A DNA stretch of 64,000 nucleotides from Lepidurus packardi (Eukaryota; Arthropoda; Branchiopoda; Notostraca; Triopsidae). Of the stretch, positions 20,997 through 33,900 are shown one piece after another. A program made the position numbers and the translations under genes. The notes below the pieces were generated by a model. It ran no database searches. It was given only the letters and a program-made list of their open reading frames with translations, and had not been told where the DNA came from. Each line of letters begins with the position of its first letter. The first letter of the stretch is position 1. Where the stretch lies: contig JAKZAN010000001.1 of the NCBI GenBank assembly GCA_023053545.1, forward strand, positions 5,414,565 through 5,478,564, read 5' to 3'.

Positions 20997-23900
20997 GTAC
21001 AGGGATTCCTGGGCGGAAACCCCGACGACGATTATTGAAATGTATCCCTATGTCCTTCGATGTACAAAAATACAATCCAACCGCCCAACGTTATAATGAA
21101 CTAAGGGAGGGTCGGTTGGAAGTCCAAGAACGGAACTGTCCAAGGAAGCACTGCAGGGGAATTACGAGATGTCCGGGGTGACTTTCCATGTAAGTTTATC
21201 GACTGCAATGAAGGCCAGGCAAATAATTCGGAAGCTAATCCATACAGGAGCATTTCCTACGGATTTACATATTCTCTCGACAAATTTCACTCAGACTTCA
21301 AAAGAAGGGGAAATTCTCGTTAACCCTGACCCTGCCGCATTCGACTGTTCAGAAGCGCTTTTTTTTTGCTCAGGAAGCGTAACATATGAAAAACGAGCTT
21401 GCTTCCTACCCGTCTCGCTCTGCAGTGGTCATAGCGACACTTCCAGCGGTACGCCCTGTGGGCGTCTTGCCATTTCTGTCAGAGAATCGGGAGTGATGCC
21501 AAAAGAGCTTGGGGGAAAGCCGTGGGAAAGTTCATGAAATGTTCAGGGTACGATCGAAAAAACACGATAGGACTGAATTCAAGCTAGGCGTTGCCCTTTG
21601 GCGAACTAAATAGCCTTGCGGCGTTAACCCTAAAAGCCCGGTAAAAACACAACCAGGGTAAGTCTCACTGCATATCAAGAAGGTGGTAAAGGGCGGGTAA
21701 GGTAAGATTCGCTCGGATCATTGATCATCACCGCGGGCTTTTAGTGGTCACAGGAGAGCGTGAACAAGGCATGTTCTTTACCTATACGCAAAAGCGGTAT
21801 ACCACTTTCTCTCCCTCTTTCTCTACTCACTCTTCGACCAACATCTTGGGTCACATCGTGGGAGTTTCAGCAAGTTAATCTAATGCATTCACTTCTAAAA
21901 TTATGTACCCTTTCCACCTGCGAGCTGAACTGTATAATAAGATGCCTTGGCTACACGAAATGCCAGTTCAGACTCTTGGAACAGGGTCACGATTTACATA
22001 AAATAGGAAACAGAGAAACTTCCTGGGTCCGTATGCTGCAACTTGGCTCCTTCGGGGTATTACGACGTGCTCACAATCGATTAAAGTGCATTTACATGGC
22101 TCGGTGATTCCAGCGAACGTTTACAAAAGATGCGTAGAGGTACACAGGAAGCATGGCATTCCGGCGTCTTCGCTTCAGTTATGGAAATAAATTCTTCTTG
22201 GAAGGCAAGAAAACTCTTGTGGCAACCCGAGACCACAAAGTATGAGTGGTACAGCTGATACGCTATCGTCCTCGAACGGGGGACGGTGTACGGGTAATGA
22301 GCAACCCAACAGACTGTACGCTAACCATAATCAAATATTGATCATTAATATTTATCTTAACGCTTCTTTCTCCGTAAATACAGGGATCTCTTTGTAGGTT
22401 TTCACGCCCATGTCATTCATCATCTGAATGAACGCAGTAAATTCTAGGAAACGCTCGGTCAGCCAAACTACCTACGTGGAAGGTGACGTCATGGGGAAGA
22501 CGGCGGAATTACGATTTGTTTAAAAACTTCCCAAGCTGTTCTATTGAAAGTGTGTAGTTCACATTGGAGATTGGCTGGTGATGGGTAAGACCCTCACCTT
22601 GATGAGTTGCCTTTGCGATTCACCGATTCTGAGAATCATTCAAAGGTTTCCTGAATGTCAGGGTCGTGGAAAACATCAAAGATAAAGACTGTGCAACACA
22701 GTCGCAGTTTTCTTGTTTGTTTTTACCTCTATCGCAACTAAGCAACAAAAGTACTACTACCTACAGTGCTTATCCAGCTAGATAAAAGCTACCATAAAAA
22801 TTGTCGTAGTAATTCTACCTATTATATGACGCAACACCACCTTACGGGCAGAAACCTTTGCGTCTGGGTGACACTTGAACCCTACGGAATTGCTTTATTT
22901 GTAGGGGTACAACACTGTCTAAGGAGGGTGAAAGGGGTGTCAAGAAAGCCCCCGAAGGGAAATAAAAGCCAAACTGTGCTTCTGTTCTCCACTTTACTGC
23001 CTTTTCATTAATATCACCATTTCTTCCTGCTATCTCGTCTTTCTTCGTCATTGTATACAAGAGGCAAAAAGGGGGAGAGGAAAGAGCTCAATGAAGATCA
23101 TCAGTTGTGAATGCTAGGCAGTCTGGTCTAAATCAATAGTCCAGGAGTGATTGTGAAGTGAGTCTCTCTTCCATTCCAAAGTCCCACCATACTCCTACGA
23201 ACAGAAGTTGTCTCCGACGCAAATAAAACCCTCGTTATTTGCGTGAGTGTATATTATGCGGTAGTAACGGTGCGGTGGTAACGGAAAGTACTCGACTGCA
23301 ACGTAAAACTGGATCGATAAGGTAGCAAAACTGGGTCTATTTATTGTTGTTGCTACTTTATCCTCGTAGAGATCATCTCCGATCCTACTTTTACCTCCAT
23401 TCCAAAGTAAGCGTATGGTTTCTTAAACAATCTTAGCATTCCTCCCTTTTCTATGCTACCTATGTTGATGTCCTGCATAACCAACGAGATTCCAGCAAAA
23501 CAACGAAAGATCAGGAGCACCCTAGGTTCCTTAAATGTTTTAACATTTAATGATGTTCTATCCATTTCTCTTAGAATGTCAATAAACAAGGAGAAGAACG
23601 TCATTTTAGATCGCTCTATCAAATCTGGATTGAATGGAACAGCCCAACGTGTTTAGGACATAAAGGAGGCGTGTCGCATCCGTACCCGAATCATACATCA
23701 CAAGCAGCTATTCATCAAGTGAGTCGTAGTAATGATTCTCTTGGCTACCAACAAAAACAAACACAAGAAAGCGGGGGTCCCTTCTACTAAGAAAGCGGAA
23801 GCAGAAATCAAACATGAACAATACATGAACTAAGTTTGCTCAGTTTGAGATACATCTTGTTCGGATTTCCTAAGTGCTTCGGATTTGTAAAAGTGGCATT

Positions 23901-24717
23901 GCCAGCTCCGACACGAAAGTGCTCAGAATTATGGATAAGTTGAAGGGTAACCTTGTTTCAAAACCTTAACTCCAAGCCCTTGGGTAGCATTTGAAAACTT
24001 CTCTTAATTGCAGACTTGGAAACGGTGGAGCACTGAGCCATGACAAGATTCTCGATTTCCCCAGGATGAACAAAAAAAAAATGTTAAAAAGAATTCTTAC
24101 CTTGCACTAAACCCGAAAGGAGAGAAAAAATATAGACGTAACATCAATTTCTTTCGTCTGATTTCCCCCAGAAGAACCAAACTTATGTTAAGGGTCCCTT
24201 GGCGTAAGCTCCGACGAAGAACGTAACAAGTTCCGTTGATCCGGATTTTCTGAAGCAGAAATAACTGCACCACATGCCTAAAGCGCCTTTGAAAAGTAAA
24301 ACTACATGAAAATACCACTAAGTATGTTAATAAGTAAATCAATATCAAAATTCATTTACAGTGTTATTGAATTACTAAACAATTTCCAATAACTTTCTAA
24401 CAACCTATTACAAGAAAATCTAAAAAAAAAAATCATTTGAAGAACTGATTCGTCTACAAAGTTCTTTAAGCTTTAACTTCTTTTTTACGTTACTACACTT
24501 GTGCTTTTTATTAATTATAGTAGTAACTTGCCCCCGAACTAATGTAAACCAATGTAAACGGACGTCCAGGTCGCGATGTAAAATAGAACAAAGAAACTTT
24601 ATAATACGAATAAAAAAGCTAAAAAAAAATTCAAATCTTTTCACAATAAGATCAAGTTGAATTTTATTAATAAGTTTTAATGAGCGCTAGTGAAGTATTA
24701 ATAAGTTTTGATGAAGT

Positions 24718-25140
24718 ATTAATAAATTCTAATGAAGTTATAATAAGATTTTATAACTATTCACAAGTTTCAAAAACAACGTAGAAAGATGTAGGTATTT
24801 TTCGAAGCAATCTAAAGTATGCATAAACTTCTCGCTATTGGTTTATGTCTATTTTTGGATGCCTGCTGTGTCTTTATGCTTACATGTGCTTCGCTAGTTT
24901 CACTTTCAACATAACATGTCACCGGAGTTTTAATAAATTTAATAAATTTTACAAAGTTATAAGAAGGTTTAATAGGTTGAACAAACAAAGTAGAAATATG
25001 TAGGTAAATTTCAAAGAAATCTAAATTATGTGTGAATTTCTCCCTGCTGTTTTATTTGTATATTTGCAGATGTCTGGATTTGGATGTCTGGTTTCTTTAT
25101 ACTTGCATGAGCTTCGCTAGTTTCACTTTAGACACACACA
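24718..25140. repeat. Diverged direct tandem duplication, unit about 210-220 bp
   Basis: Unit 1 (about 24718-24920) and unit 2 (about 24929-25140) share, in order, GTAGAAA-ATGTAGGTA, a run of TCTAAA-TATG, GGATG and TGCTTCGCTAGTTTCACTTT near 24888 and ATGAGCTTCGCTAG near 25109. Both begin with repeated short TTAATAA/AAGTTATAA words. No coding function is seen. Confidence 0.75.
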
Positions 25141-25840
25141 TACCAGCATACGGAACAGGTTTTCTAGCACCATCTTACGAGCTTTTAGCCTTGACCAGCT
25201 TCCCTAGATCTTTTTGCCTTTCGGCTTGGAATTCTGACTGGGATCGTGAACATTGCATCCTTGCAGCATCTCGCCTTCGCTAAAACCGTTCGTTTCTCTT
25301 CTTACTTTGGAACGTGAGAGTGAGAGTGGTTCCTTGCGTCTGTTTCTCTTTATTCTGCGAACTTTTAGTCCCAGTTGAAGAACATTTGGTGTAACACATG
25401 TGCTGTTATGTTTAGTCGGGCTGAGAGTATGATTTCGTGAGAAAATTGATTCAAGACGTGTGCTACGCAAATTCCGGTGGACGTGACCTAGTGTGTGTTT
25501 ATGTGCAACGTCCTATTAATCCCAAACGTCACTTCCGCAGGAAGTTCATCTGGGATTGCCATTTTATTCTACCGCAAGACCCCGGCGAACCGAGTTTTTC
25601 CTCAATAGCATCATAATTGCTACCGTTTTCATAGACACGGGATGAAATATCAGCCTTTACGATGACACATCCACTACTTTGTATAAATTGCCTAGACGTG
25701 CTTGAAATGCATTCAGTTTTATTATGGCTAGCAAGCCCCCAGTGTTGACCCATTTATAGTGTCACAGACAAGTGGATTTTCTATAACATTCGTATAACAG
25801 GATCTTTACAATCCTCCTCTCCCTCCCCTTAACCCTCTTA
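25141..25840. other. Region upstream of the transglutaminase gene
   Basis: No exon is recognised. It probably contains proximal regulatory sequence of the gene starting at 25941. Confidence 0.4.
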
Positions 25841-25844
25841 CTCA

Positions 25845-25857
25845 TATTTATATATTA
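25845..25857 (+). promoter_or_regulatory. Candidate TATA element of the transglutaminase gene
   Basis: TATTTATATATTA lies about 90 bases before the start codon. Transcription from roughly 30 bases downstream (near 25875-25885) would give a leader of about 60 bases. This is position and motif only; AT-rich words like this also occur by chance in the surrounding DNA. Confidence 0.3.
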
Positions 25858-25866
25858 ACCGAGTAA

Positions 25867-25910
25867 GTAAATCAACCCCTCAAGAATAGTAATTCAACCC
25901 TTCAAAGAAT
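25867..25910 (+). repeat. 22-bp direct duplication just before the transglutaminase start codon
   Basis: Two adjacent 22-base units (25867-25888 and 25889-25910) share GTAA, TCAACCC, TCAA and AGAAT, with five mismatches or fewer. They would fall in the core promoter or leader. Confidence 0.7.
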
Positions 25911-25940
25911 CTCGAATCGAGTAAATCAAGAAGAAGAATC

Positions 25941-28900
25941 ATGGGAAATTGTCATTCGTGCCAAAGCAAATGGAATGCTTGTATCAAGCCATGTAGCGGC
26001 TGCTGTGCTTGTGATCGAGGAGACGCTTACGAGGTTACCTCCAAACCCGGACCACCGGAAGAAACGGAACTCCAGCCCTTACCCCCGCAACCACCCAGCC
26101 CTTCCAATAATAATGTAGTGCCGATCCCGTTTCCCAAACCACCTTCAGATGACCGTAAGTTCTTCATATCACACTCAGTGATTCCCCCTCCTTATCTCTA
26201 TAGAAAATCAACCAAGTGTTCCTTTACTATACTCAATATAGAACGTTGTATCCAATCCTGTCGTGTTTACTGCGACTGGGATTAGAAGTCCTTCCCGGAC
26301 TCTGTGAGCCAAGAGCTTCAAGTCCTTGCCGAGATAGCTCGTGTAGGGTTAAGCCAGGTGTTTATGAATGTCCGGCCTTCCGAACCGTATTTACAGCGTG
26401 ATATAGAAAACGTTTTTTAACGCGCTAGAATTCAAAACTTTACGAAGTTCCGTTACAACGCTGTTTATTTTCAAAATACCGACAATCTGTGGCTAAACAC
26501 ACCCAAGTTGTTTCCAACCGCCTCTTTTTCTTCGGAAACCGTTGCTACGGAAATGGGATCAACAGCCCTGGTTGGTTTTCGTCAATTTTTGTTACGCAAT
26601 AGACATACCACGCGGGTTACATCTGTTGTATTTCTCAAGCTAACGGCAAGGATATTCGGATTCCTTAAAGAAATCGACGAAATCTAGCTTACTGTCTGAT
26701 TCTGCCTTATGTTTATCAGTTCTCGGTTGGAAAACCTTTTATCCTTCTCGACGGATACGCTGACTTTCAAAATTTCTCCCAGTAAGACGGATTATGACTT
26801 GATGACCTTCAGATTCGTTTCTATGTCTTTATTTGCTAGGGAAACTACGATGTTATGGTATTGATAATATTGTTCACAGCAAGGCTATTAACCTTCATGC
26901 AATTACCAGGGCGATTACGTAACGCATAACTTTTACCATATTAAACGCCCACAAGTGACTAAGCTATACGAGGGTTCCAAACTAGGTTAGTTCGGGACCC
27001 CCGTCGAGTCTTAACAACTTCTGACTAATATAACCCGTATCCGGACGTTTGGCTGAATTCCTCAATCCAACACACTGGAACCGCATGCGTATTATTTCCT
27101 TGACCCGAACATTCCTTCAAAGGCTACATTGAAAGCTATATCAGCTCGAAAGCTTTCTTGAGGATTAGGCCTTAGTCAACTTATTTTCTCGTTACAAGGG
27201 ACGAGAATGAGGGCGAGGCATTCTTTTTACGTCTTCTTGAATCACTCCGAATAAATATTGGTCCCACTTTCGCCTCCAATTTATATTAGTACGGGTATTT
27301 TCTTATCCATGTTGTTTTTTCATTACTTCTTTCCCCCTCTAGCTGACGACAGCGAAACCCCGCAAGTCAAAGGCGTCGACTGGCTTATTGCAGTCAATGG
27401 ACGTGCCCATCACACCAACGAATACGAGCTAATGGAACGAGGTGATGAATCCGTCTTGGTGATCCGTCGCGGTCAAGCTTTCGAACTAGGCTTACAGCTC
27501 AATCGTGATTTCAATGCGCAGAGCGACGCCTTATCGCTAGTCTTCACCGTGCCAGGTAAAACCTTTAAATCCGCAAACCCTCTTTTCCAATAGGCTTTCG
27601 AACCCTTAAACTTTCATTGTAGACGCAAAGCATCCGAGTCCCCATCAAGGAACGGTGGTTACGGTTCCCGTTTTACCCCCTGGCAACAAACCTACCCCAC
27701 CTCAGTGGTCGGCCGCCGTTGTTTCCAGCGAACATTGCTACGTTCGACTTTCGGTAAGAGGTGTAACATACTTTAAGCAATGCTTCCCTGTGCTCTTTTC
27801 GGGATTCGAGAAATTCGAGATTTTTACGATGTTGCGAAATGGAAATTAGGTCTGTACGGCAGCTGACGCTATAGTGGGTCAATGGAAACTGGAGCTGGAC
27901 ACAAAATTACAAACTGCGGAGAAGGCTCTCTGTTACACTGCCAAATCGCCTATATACATTCTGTACAATGCATGGTGTCCAGGTCTAGTATTTCAAATAA
28001 TGGCATTTCAAGTTCTCGGAAACCAATCTTTGGGGGCTTTTCTTTTGTAGAGGATCAAGTTTACTTGGCGGATGAGAAATGTAAGCAAGAGTACGTGCTC
28101 AATGACTCGGGGCTTATTTGGCGAGGCAGCCACAATCGGTTGCGTCCATGCGTCTGGAATTTTGCTCAGTTCGAGAAAGACGTCTTGGATTGCTCTTTGT
28201 ACCTCGTTACTCAAGTGGGGAAGCTAACCGTGGCCGGTCGCGCAGACCCCATTCGAACGACACGAGTCTTGTCGGCAGCCGTAAGTTCATATCCGGAGGC
28301 TACCTTAGCGTTTCGATAGGCAAAACCAGTTAAGTTAGAGCGGTATTAACTTTTCGCTGTTAGGTCAATTCTTCGGACGATAACGGCCTCTTAATGGGAA
28401 ACTGGTCTGACGATTACAACGGAGGCACGGCACCCACGAAATGGATCGGAAGCCTCAAGATCCTCCAAGAATATTGGGAAACCAAAAAGCCAGTCAAGTT
28501 TGGGCAATGCTGGGTCTTCTCTGGAGTTACTACGACGGGTAGAACTAACTTCCTTTAAAAAACCCTTCAGCCTGACTTAAGCTGCTCATCTTTGAACACA
28601 CCTATTCGTTCTCATGTTGCAGTTTGTCGAGCCTTGGGCATCCCTTGTCGTTCCGTGACCAACTTCGCGTCAGCACATGACACCGAAGGTAGTTTGACCA
28701 TCGATTGCTTCGTCGACGCCGAGGGCAAAACGTTAGAGGAATTAAACAGCGACTCTATTTGGAACTTCCATGTGTGGAACGAAGTGTGGCTGCAGCGGTA
28801 GAGCTTGTTGACATTATTTTCCTCGAGTTTACTAACCGAGTGTCGTAATCTTACAGACCTGACCTGGAACCGGGCGACTACAGCGGCTGGCAGGCTATCG

Positions 28901-30908
28901 ATGCTACTCCCCAGGAAGAAAGCGATGGATTGTACCGTTGCGGGCCTGTTTCTGTGAAAGCTGTCAAGAACGGTGATGTACGCAAGCCTTTCGACACAGC
29001 TTTCCAATTTGCAGAAGTCAACGCTGACCGCGTGTACTGGCTCTACAATGGACCTAACAAGCCCATGAAACTCATGTCAAAGCGAACCGACGAGTAAGTT
29101 TTCCCATTCGTTCTTATAACGGATACAGTAAACTGTGAAGAAGAGGATAAACGGGCAGTAGATAGTTACTTCCATTCTCAATAGCAGCTAAGATATCCTG
29201 TTTTATCGCACCCCTGAAGCATGAGCAGGGATCGCAAGAAAGACCCTGGGGAAACATTTTCCCAAGTTCGCAGCTCAGAGCTTTTTGCAATAGGAAGAAA
29301 TTAACTTTCGCTCTTCTGTTTCTATCCTGAAGCTGGAATCAAGTTCTTTCCGAAGCACTACTTGATTTCATACCAAGCAACAACATTTTCACGTTGAAGG
29401 TATAGTTCTCTTTTCAAGGAAGAAACTAAACCTTTAACGCCACCTAGGAGCCTGAACATAAATTACGATTTCCATCTACTTGCAATGACGCTGAGCGCGA
29501 CAAAATAGTTAAACGCGCCTTGATTTATAAGCTCTTTATAAGCTCTTGCATCTTACAAGGAATTCGCAAAGGAACCTTACTTAGTGATATTTTTAAAGGA
29601 TGTTAAAATAATCTATAAACAAGAGAGCGTCTTTATATTATTATTTATTGCTCGCAGTATTGGACTGAACATCAGTACGAAGGCTGTGGGTACGAATGAG
29701 CGAGAAGATATTACTCACTCCTATAAATACTCTGAGCGTAAGTTAACCCTTGCCATGAAGCCAATTTAGCAACCTAATCTTACTTTTGAACTATACAGGC
29801 TCAGTAGATGAAAGAGCTGCAGTATTACGAGCTCTGCGCCAATGCGAGAACTTGTTCAGCCGATACTATTTAAACGAAGAATTCGAAGAAATTCATTTCG
29901 ATTTTCAACTGAAGGATGACATCATCATTGGCTCTCCATTCAGGTATATAAATAACCCATGTTACGGTTACTATTGTTTTCATTATTGCTGAAAATTAAT
30001 TTGCTTGAGTGATTCTGACATTCAATTTGATTTTAACTTCTGCAGTGTTGTAGTGGGCGTAACCAACAAGAGTCGCACTACAGAGCACAGTATCAATGTG
30101 GTTCTACGTGTAGATACTGTTCTCTACACGGGACGTTTGAAGAATCTCGTTAAGAAAGAAACATTTGAAAAGACTCTGAAACCCGGTCAAAGTAAGAAAA
30201 CTAATGCAAACAAATCAGATCCAATTATTCAATAACCCTGCTTACTCTAACAATGAATGTATGTGTAATTAGGTGATCATATCGCCTTAGTTGTGTCGTA
30301 CAAAGAATACGCCAGTGCCTTATCAGATCAATGTGCCTTTAATATTGCTTGCATGGCATCGGTTTTGGACACCAATTTTGAATATTTCGCACAAGATGAT
30401 TTCCGTGTCCGGAAACCTGATATTAATATCGAAGTAAGCCTACGACGTAAAGTTTTCGGCTTACTAATATCGTATAATACTCATATCTTACTTAGACCGT
30501 TAACCAAGTTTGTCTGGGCGACGAGTTTGAGGTGACTGTATCGTTTACTAATCCTCTGCCAGTTACGTTGACGAAAGGAAAGTTCATTATTGATGGACCC
30601 GGATTAGGAGAAGCTTTAAAAGTACCATTAACCAAGTAAGTGCTTCAGTGGCTAGTTAGAGGGTAGTCTTAAAGGATTTAGATGGTTGATATTTTAAATA
30701 TGATTTTTTTAATAGTGCTGTTCAAACTGGGAAAGTCGCTCAAGCCAAAGTTAAGATGACAGCCTTAAAAGCTGGACAGAAATCTATAGGAGCCAAATTT
30801 TACTCCAAAGAACTGACAGATGTCGACGGCCATGCGAACATCACAGTTACCAGCCCCGTAGGATCGGCAGCCAATGAGATCGCCGTTCCTGAGGTGGAAA
30901 TTGTGTAG
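25941..30908 (+). CDS. Transglutaminase (annulin-like, acylated N-terminus), 14 coding exons
   Basis: A Ca-dependent protein-glutamine gamma-glutamyltransferase that cross-links proteins through Gln-Lys bonds. The arthropod family acts in clotting, cuticle and at membranes. Exons: 25941-26154, 27343-27555, 27623-27753, 27850-27982, 28051-28280, 28364-28538, 28623-28797, 28857-29093, 29658-29737, 29799-29943, 30046-30191, 30273-30433, 30496-30635, 30716-30908. All junctions are GT-AG and in phase; the product is 790 residues. Residues 1-75 are a Cys-rich then Pro-rich leader starting MGNCHSC. The N domain spans about 80-210 and the catalytic core about 230-530: GQCWVF with Cys356, FHVWNE with His415, GWQAID with Asp439, and Trp334 in PTKW. 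FAEVNAD and REDIT-DER match Ca-site segments. Two C-terminal barrel domains follow (about 550-790). Start context is ATCATGG. Introns are mostly 59-102 bp; the first (1188 bp) and eighth (564 bp) are longer. The triad is intact, so it is probably active. Confidence 0.95.
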
Positions 30909-30983
30909 AAAGCAAAATACTTTTAACTGCCTGGATATGCCATTTGCATCTCGCCAAATAACTTCTATATATTCGTCGTACTT

Positions 30984-30989
30984 AATACA
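30984..30989 (+). terminator. Possible variant poly(A) signal of the transglutaminase gene
   Basis: AATACA lies 76 bases past the stop codon. No canonical AATAAA or ATTAAA was seen in the first roughly 150 bases of the 3' flank, so this variant is only the nearest candidate. Confidence 0.25.
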
Positions 30990-30999
30990 AACACAACTA

Positions 31000-33900
31000 T
31001 TGCTACATCTCTCCTTTCTTTTACTGAATATGATTCATTTTCTAATGACGAATTCATTAAATTCAGCTTTTGCTATACCAAGTTCTTAAAAAGCATGCCT
31101 AGACAACGAACCCACCATGGCTACGACCTATCAATTTAGCTAATCGGCAACTCGTAATGCTTTTAAGGAAGCTTAGGTAAGGGCACTGGACTGTAAACCA
31201 CCTTTTTCACTCTTTTGCCTCTGCATTCTACATCTAGATCTAGAGAAAACTGCGCAATCAGAAACCAGTCACCTGTTTCGTCCGTTTCCTGGTTTCTCTT
31301 CCACATCAAATAGACAAACAGAGCATAGCAGGAAACCTTCAGGTTCTTTCTTCCACATTAGCGATGTGAAGGTCAAATCAACTTGATTTGACCTTATACT
31401 TGAAGGTTTGATCTGATTTACTCTGGTGCAGTCTAAATTTAAGAAATCAATCTGGCCTGCACCAGACCAAATCCAATTGTCCTATCAATTCATTGTTTAG
31501 ATGTTCACTCACTGCAAACGAATAATGAGCGTTTGGCTTGCGTTTTCTAAATGAAGTAGGAAAGAGATTGTAACGACACATCACACTTCATAGCAGTTTT
31601 TAAGGGAACTGGCTAGATTCTCATCTTGCCCTTACTGTGAGAAAATGATTGCAATGAAGTCGAATGTACAATTGCAAGTGTGGGTAACTAGAAGGGCTCT
31701 CCAGGTCCACAGATTTCGCAACACGAATCTAAATAACAAGATCCTACAAACGTGATAGGTTGGTCGTATTTGGGTTGGCAAATTGGATTTATTTCAGAGG
31801 AATATGAGGTGGTTCACACATTTACTTAAAAAAAATCTTGTAACTTCACAGAACTCACAAAAGCCTTTAATTTTAAAGATCAGCGAAACGCTTAACCTAA
31901 ATATAACTCAAGTACAATTATTGCTTATTAAGATAGTTATTAAAAGATTAGACTAGGAAAGTTGTAATCTCACTCTTTCTTATCTTTTCGGTTTACGCTT
32001 TAATAGAAATTGCAATAGAAAGCTGTTCACACATTACAATAAAAGAGGAAACCGCGTCTTCAAATCACAAAATATTTTAGCTTACATTATTTAAGGTTTA
32101 GCTATAGAGGTGAATTGTTATAATACTATGTTGCTTCTACCGAGAACAGTCAGAAAATGTTTAATTCCAAGGAGGGTATAATCGCAAAAGGAAGGAAAGT
32201 ATCTAAAAAGTTTGCCATTAGACAACTTTCAAAGATTGCTACTTGTAATCTGCTTCCTTATCTTGCGGCTGATGAAAATCATAATTAGCAAAGTTTTCAC
32301 ACCCTAAACTTAAAAGAAAACATATCGATTTTAAATCAATGAAGACATCTTATTGTTCTGAAATGTTTTCAAAATTTAACTTTAAGAAGTATATGCGCTT
32401 CATTCCTTTTATACTTTACTAAAGTAGTTTAGAACGTATACGCCCTCGCAGACATGTGGTCGGAAGTTCTCACAACGGCGGGATAATCGGTGGATCTTTT
32501 CGAGTGCGTCCTTCTCATTCTGGAACTTGGCTAGTTTACAAAACAGGATGTTATGGAAGTGTAATATCAGTGTGTAATTAATTCATCATTTAATTGGCCT
32601 GCCAGTTTACCAAAAAAAGAAATAATATATGCCATGACCAAAATGCTCTTTTAAAGCAGGTAATTTATTTTACTATTTTCACTTAATTCAAAGTGTAAAT
32701 ATTTTATTCTAAACAAAGCGAAGTTCCTTTCCTTTCATTTTCCCTTTTCCTTTCCCTTTTTTAAGTATAATAACTCGATATTCTACTACACTCTTCTCCT
32801 TCTGTTCTGTAACCAGCTTCGAATTTGTGTACACATTATGAACCGGCATCCGCATATCTTACTTCACCTTGATCACTTTTAAATTTAAAGCTCCGGAATT
32901 TAACCCGGAAACGTGAGCTTTAATTAAATACAATTCCTTACAGAAACAGAACAAACCAGATAAACAACATCGACTGGGATAAACTCGACAAAGTGGACAA
33001 CATAGACAAAAAGTCCTTTGTCCCAAAGACAAAACAATTATTTACGTTGGGTCCAACACTTCCTTCAATGTCCAAATCCTACCTGTGTCCCAAGCTAATT
33101 TCGACACAGGTGTAATAACATATGTTTTCCTTGTAACTCTACTCTTATTATTGACTTCGCGTCAAAATGCAATATTAACTCCTCTTCTTTATTACTAGGC
33201 AACCACCACCATCCCATTAGCAACACGGACTATCCACCAAGTTGCCATGCCTAGTCAAGCTTGTAAAACCAAGCCTTCAAAGTGATAACCAAAAAATAAA
33301 TAAAAAATCATCAATTTTTTGCTTCCTTAAAGTAAGGAAAATCCCTCCTTTCAACCGCCTCATTGAGTTTGTGGGTACACATGCGAAAACTTCCCCCGCC
33401 CTGGTGCTGACAAGCGCCAGAAGTATTAAAAAACGCCACCTTGCGCATCAGTCCTCATCTCTGGAAACTTTCAGTTTTAGCGCATTTCAGTGGCTCTTGC
33501 GTTCTTCCCGATCCCCGATTCTCACTGTGATCACCTTTATGGAGTGCATGACCAGAACCGTGCTATCCCTAGGCCTAGCTCGGTGGTGTTAACTTTGTGG
33601 ACGTGTGTAAAGCTTCGTCTCTTACTAACTTGAGTGTTTTTCTTTTTTTGTTCTTGTCCTTCTTATCTTTTTGTGTGTATGCGTCGGGGGGAGGTTAAGG
33701 AGGGGTTGGTACATTCGTTCATTCGCTCACACGAGAAAGAGCTCCCTATTGATCTCGGAGCAGGCTCATGTTCCACCCGCGATCAACTGCAGAACCTTCC
33801 TTTGCTCACCCCCCCAGCAGTTGTCTTCACTTTGGACGGGCAATTTGCCCAAACCGTCCTCTTTTTCATTTTATCTCCGTCCGGAAACCCTATCGCTTCA

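Larger units (their letters stand above)
16932..24660. other. Long gene-free stretch
   Basis: No ORF above about 125 codons occurs and none resembles a known protein. Some 90-125-codon ORFs (20091-20468 minus, 21169-21537 plus, 21760-22107 plus) lack domain features and splice context. A tRNA-like relic and an AT-rich palindromic tract are listed separately. Parts may be decayed transposons. Confidence 0.45.

Noticed and set aside
27258..27342. Upstream extension of transglutaminase exon 2 resembling a hydrophobic signal sequence
   Set aside because: The hydrophobic stretch is the polypyrimidine tract of intron 1 read as protein, the first codon is TTG, and the exon joins exon 1 in phase at 27343.
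27882..28319. A 145-codon open frame through transglutaminase exons 4 and 5
   Set aside because: Only its second half is in the true frame; the first half reads exon 4 out of frame and then the intron.
28612..29007. A 131-codon minus-strand open frame
   Set aside because: It lies opposite two transglutaminase exons and their intron; it has no motif of its own.
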